From the NCBI GenBank assembly GCA_019188255.1, contig JAETXT010000015.1:744001-808000 (forward strand): a DNA stretch of 64,000 nucleotides, written 5' to 3'. Made by a program: the position numbers and the translations under genes. Shown here in pieces: positions 61,327 to 64,000 of the stretch. Numbering within the stretch: the stretch's first letter is position 1; the number at the start of each line of letters is the position of its first letter. Under the pieces are notes generated by a model. It ran no database searches, was not told the origin of the DNA, and saw only the letters and a program-made list of their open reading frames with translations. This DNA is from Verticillium longisporum (taxonomy: Eukaryota; Ascomycota; Sordariomycetes; Glomerellales; Plectosphaerellaceae).

Positions 61327-64000
61327 ATGACATTTGAATCATCCCATACGACCAACGCGGAACACTTTGCACAGCTGCCCCCTCAAAAAAGTCAACACCA
61401 GGCATCGCGCTCGTACTCCACTCGCTCCCGCCAGCCTCCTGTCGTCCCTACTTCAAGCGGGCAGCCTTTGCAACGAGCTGCTTCGACTTCGACTTCGATA
61501 ACCAGCCGCCACCAGCGTCATCCCAGCTCACAATCTCACTCTCGACAACCTTCAGCAACGCGCCCAATTCAAGACGTCCTTGCTCACCATGAGTATGATC
61601 GGGAAACAACAAACGTAGCCACATATTCCATGCGGAGCTCAGCCAGAGACAAGGATAGAGACAGAGACAGCGAGCAGACGCCTTCTGCCCCTCGAGGAGA
61701 TCATACCCGCCCTCAGCGCCGAAGCAGCACCAAATCCACAACCAACAATCGCCGTCAGATGCAGCACGAGATGGCTGCCAATAGTACTGTCGCTAACTCA
61801 GGTGGCCCCACGCCTGTCTCTGACTCCAGAGGGCCTAGTTCCTCGACTACAAAGCAAGGACGAGGTCGAACAACCATCCCGACATCATCAGGCAAATGGA
61901 TCTTAGGTAAAACCATTGGGGCCGGCAGCATGGGCAAAGTCAAGTTGGCTCGCAAGGAAGATGGCCCTGAACAGGTGCGCCCGCTGAAACTCACTCCGCT
62001 ATCCCTAGTGTTCACGAGAATCAGAAGGATACTAATGATGGTGAACACGCAGGTAGCTTGCAAGATCATTCCTCGTGGATCAACGGAAGACGGCCACCAC
62101 AGCCGTGCAGACAAAGAACGCGCAGACCAATCGAAAGAGATCCGTACAGCCAGAGAAGCGGCCATTGTCACCCTACTGAACCACCCACATGTCTGTGGCA
62201 TGCGTGACGTAGTTCGAACCAACTACCACTGGTACATGCTCTTCGAGTACGTCAACGGTGGCCAGATGCTCGACTACATCATATCCCATGGCAAGCTCAA
62301 AGAAAAGCAAGCACGCAAGTTCAGTCGGCAAATCGCCAGTGCCCTCGATTATTGCCATCGGAACAGCATCGTCCACCGTGACCTCAAAATCGAGAACATT
62401 TTGATAAGCAAGAATGGTGACATCAAGATTATCGACTTCGGCCTGAGTAACTTGTTTGCACCCAGGGGCCACCTCAAGACATTTTGTGGCAGCCTGTACT
62501 TCGCCGCCCCAGAGCTACTTCAGGCTCGGGCTTATACCGGCCCCGAGGTGGACGTCTGGAGTTTCGGTATTGTCCTTTACGTCCTGGTTTGTGGTAAAGT
62601 CCCCTTCGACGACCAGAGTATGCCTGCGCTCCATGCAAAGATCAAGAAAGGACTTGTAGATTATCCAAACTGGTTATCCAGCGGTGAGCCTGCGCAATTG
62701 CCGTAACTATGACCACACAAGGTTGTGCTGACCCAGACCTTCCTATGCAGATTGTAAGCACCTTTTGTCGCGTATGCTTGTGACCGACCCAAAACAGCGG
62801 GCGGCTATGCCTGAAGTCATGAGCCACCCCTGGATGCTCAAAGGTTATGGAAGTCCGCCAGATAACTACCTACCTTTGCGAGAACCTCTGACGCTACCTC
62901 TAGAGCCCGAGGTCATCACTGCAATGACGGGGTTCAACTCTGGGTCGCGCGACAACATCAAGGCTTCGCTCACCCGGACCACTGAGTCTGAGGAATATCA
63001 GCGAGCAGTACGGACATACCAGCGAGAGAAGGAGCTTCCCCAGCCTACAAGGGACGTAGAGAAGAGGCGGGGGTTCGGTTTCGATTTCTACAAACGGCGC
63101 AACTCAGGCACAAGTCGGGACACGCTCACTGCCCCAAGCTCTGAGGGTCTGCAGCTAGGCAGTGACCCCCTCAATGCATTTAGCCCACTGGTATCGATTT
63201 ACTACCTGGTACGAGAAAAACAAGAGCGCGATCGTATCGAGCTCCACCCTGGGCAGGTCAGCCAGCCAGCGCAAACACCCCTCCAACAGAAGGAGGGTAA
63301 GGACAAAGAGTCTGCAAAAGACCACAACCCGCCGCAAATAACACCGCCTCAAGCAGCCCACACTAATACGGCTGCATACGAAATGCCTGGCGAGAGGGCG
63401 ACTGGTGGGCGGTCCCGCCCTCGCGCACGAACACATGGGGAAGACGACGAACCGGAAGCCTTGGTACGCGCACAACTGTCGCCAGCCATTGCTCAGCCTA
63501 GTGAACCGTACTCTGATGGACCGCCCAAGAAGGAGAGCACAGCGGCAGGCATTTTGAGACGGTTCAGCACTCGCAGACGTCGGGAACCAGAGCGGCTGGA
63601 CAAAGACCGGTCGCATCCTCCTGTTGTTCAAGTCCGCTCGCCTTCAGAGGCGCCATCAGCCCCTCGCAAGAGCTTCAGCATACGAAGGAGTCGGAGGGAT
63701 CACGATGAACCCAGCGACTCTGGTCTCCGCTCTGATGACAGCCAGCCACAGCACAAAGACCTCCTCAGTCCTCCGCCTTCCGCTGGAGGGCATTTCGGCT
63801 CCCGACGCAAAGGCTTGGGTAGATCGACTAGCGTTAACTCGGCTGATCTCCGACGCCGTGACTCAAGTCGCGGCTCAAAGGAACCGCCACCTACTAGCGG
63901 ATCAGACAGATCTGCTACTGACGATAAACCGCGGTCGGAGCAAAGATTTGTCGGGCAGTCGCGATCCATATCTTTGAGGGCGAAATCGTTGGGCCATGCC
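61327..64000 (+). CDS. KIN1: KIN1/PAR-1 (MARK) family Ser/Thr kinase, 3' end beyond the window
   Basis: This family of polarity and exocytosis kinases acts at the plasma membrane at growth sites. Exons are 61327-61974, 62053-62683 and 62751-64000 (open at the end), giving 843 codons so far. The introns are 78 and 67 bp. The start CCGCCATGACA has good context. A Ser-rich N-terminal tail precedes the kinase domain from residue 191 ([20 protein letters not shown]). The catalytic Lys is in VACK (K220), HRDLKIEN contains D326, DFG is at 344-346, and the activation loop [14 protein letters not shown] has T359. The domain ends at HPWM. After it, [20 protein letters not shown] is a hallmark of KIN1. 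The long disordered linker is rich in RRRS-type basic/Ser motifs. The C-terminal KA1 domain should follow outside the window. Confidence 0.9.

Noticed and set aside
1..64000. CRISPR arrays, tRNA or rRNA genes
   Set aside because: No regularly spaced repeats with unique spacers, no tRNA cloverleaf and no rRNA-like sequence were noticed on either strand. The repeats are transposon-derived.

Overview
The window is from a filamentous ascomycete, most likely a Sordariomycete (Pezizomycotina). The evidence is short spliced genes (52-93 bp introns with GTNNGN donors and CTNAY branch sites), fungal-specific proteins (CPC1-type bZIP, PEX20, KIN1, a Whi2-like BTB protein) and heavily RIP-mutated transposons. 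No genus can be named from this sequence.

Positions 1 to about 46,560 are an AT-rich transposon graveyard. CpA and TpG are almost absent while CpG survives, the signature of repeat-induced point mutation (RIP). ATG codons have gone with TpG, so there is essentially no ATG-started reading frame. The block holds: one family of Ty3/gypsy chromovirus with a 197-bp LTR, in at least seven nested pieces, including two near full-length copies lying head to head (1472-8720 minus, 8721-16299 plus); a Ty1/copia element of about 8.2 kb (16300-26355, minus) with two 239-bp LTRs; a second copia family (39903-43560, minus); and scattered LTR fragments. Two insertions in the block are not RIP-mutated: a 1,858-bp pogo/Fot1-type DNA transposon (16411-18268) inside the left copia LTR, and a 183-bp solo LTR (42957-43139) with a 5-bp target duplication.

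Positions 46,985-64,000 are ordinary gene-dense euchromatin with seven genes. In order: CPC1/GCN4-type bZIP (minus), PEX20 peroxin (minus), SEC13 COPII/nuclear-pore WD40 protein (plus), an AA12-like glucose/sorbosone dehydrogenase (minus), a Whi2-like BTB protein (minus), a GPATCH1-like G-patch splicing protein (minus), and a KIN1/PAR-1 kinase (plus, running off the window end). They are unrelated housekeeping or regulatory genes with no sign of a cluster. A 552-bp Tc1/mariner-type MITE lies between the G-patch gene and KIN1, and a mutated end of the same MITE family lies at the heterochromatin boundary (46711-46782).

SEC13 and the dehydrogenase each need a single-base correction in or near a short homopolymer, as does the pogo transposase. 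This looks more like residual assembly indels than gene death, at least for essential SEC13. I did not find a convincing new biological system. The most informative items are the filled/empty site pair for the pogo element, the antisense ORF in the gypsy 3' region, and the post-RIP insertions.
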